Below are positions 5,387-5,427 of a DNA stretch of 5,427 nt, in pieces; the stretch's first letter is position 1, and every line of letters starts with the position of its first letter. The notes under the pieces are model-generated. The model was not told the origin of the DNA. It made no database searches and saw only the letters and a program-made list of their open reading frames with translations. The stretch comes from Mesorhizobium sp. (lineage in GTDB: Bacteria; Pseudomonadota; Alphaproteobacteria; Rhizobiales; Rhizobiaceae), in the NCBI GenBank assembly GCA_030698645.1, contig JAUYMV010000552.1, forward strand, positions 1-5,427. The letters run 5' to 3'. Both the position numbers and the translations under genes were made by a program.

Positions 5387-5427
5387 TGAAGGCCGGAGCG
5401 CCGCTCCGGCCTTTCAGCGCCTATGCG
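5359..5427. repeat. 10-bp direct repeat CGCCTATGCG
   Basis: CGCCTATGCG occurs at 5359-5368 and again at 5418-5427, where the window ends, so the second copy may be longer. The copies flank the 3' arm of the inverted repeat and the GC hairpin. The purpose is unknown, and chance is possible. Confidence 0.4.
5389..5413. terminator. Strong GC-rich hairpin, probable terminator
   Basis: AAGGCCGGAG (5389-5398) pairs perfectly with CTCCGGCCTT (5404-5413) around a CGCCG loop. The hairpin is followed by one more T on the plus strand, and on the minus strand by CA after the TT of the arm. The U-tracts are short in both directions. Its position just upstream of the minus-strand acyltransferase suggests it ends whatever gene lies to the right of the window. 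It is separated by only 2 bases from the inverted repeat that overlaps the acyltransferase ribosome binding site. Confidence 0.6.

Overview
The window looks like ordinary chromosome from a GC-rich alphaproteobacterium. A member of the Hyphomicrobiales (Mesorhizobium or Phyllobacteriaceae type) is most likely. This rests on the DUF2336 protein, whose N-terminus reads like the rhizobial members of that family, on high GC with G/C-ending codons, and on the general look of the other proteins. The genus is an inference and was not tested by a search. There are no RNA genes, insertion sequences, phage genes or CRISPR arrays, and no base-composition break that would suggest recent transfer.

Layout from left to right. 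(1) Bases 1-617, minus strand: the N-terminal 205 residues of a DUF2336 protein that runs off the left edge. (2) Bases 618-755: a divergent intergenic region with the window's most AT-rich patch, a short perfect palindrome, a candidate sigma70 promoter and a clear ribosome binding site. (3) Bases 756-2080, plus strand: a two-gene operon of a MaoC-type hydratase and a CitE/HpcH-type CoA-ester lyase, overlapping by one base (TGATG). (4) Bases 2083-3278, minus strand: a YdjA-type nitroreductase followed by a flavin reductase family protein, 2 bases apart. The nitroreductase very probably starts at TTG. (5) Bases 3395-4372, plus strand: an exported protein of unknown function built from three tandem beta-rich repeats. 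(6) Bases 4382-5335, minus strand: a lysophospholipid acyltransferase-like protein. (7) Bases 5336-5427: its leader, with an 11-bp inverted repeat covering most of the Shine-Dalgarno sequence, then a strong GC hairpin and a 10-bp direct repeat.

How the genes fit together. The hydratase and lyase are the only pair with a clear shared chemistry: hydration of an unsaturated acyl-CoA, then retro-Claisen/aldol cleavage of the hydroxyacyl-CoA. By analogy with RipB/RipC and Rv2499c/Rv2498c this suggests breakdown of a branched C5 dicarboxylyl-CoA to acetyl-CoA and pyruvate. The nitroreductase and flavin reductase both belong to FMN-using families and are translationally linked, but their substrates cannot be told from sequence. 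The exported protein and acyltransferase face each other and may both act at the envelope, but no functional link is visible.

I did not find a new multi-gene system. The best leads are the hairpin over the acyltransferase ribosome binding site, the three-repeat exported protein, and the substrate of the hydratase/lyase pair, whose hydratase has Asn where the classical motif has Asp.
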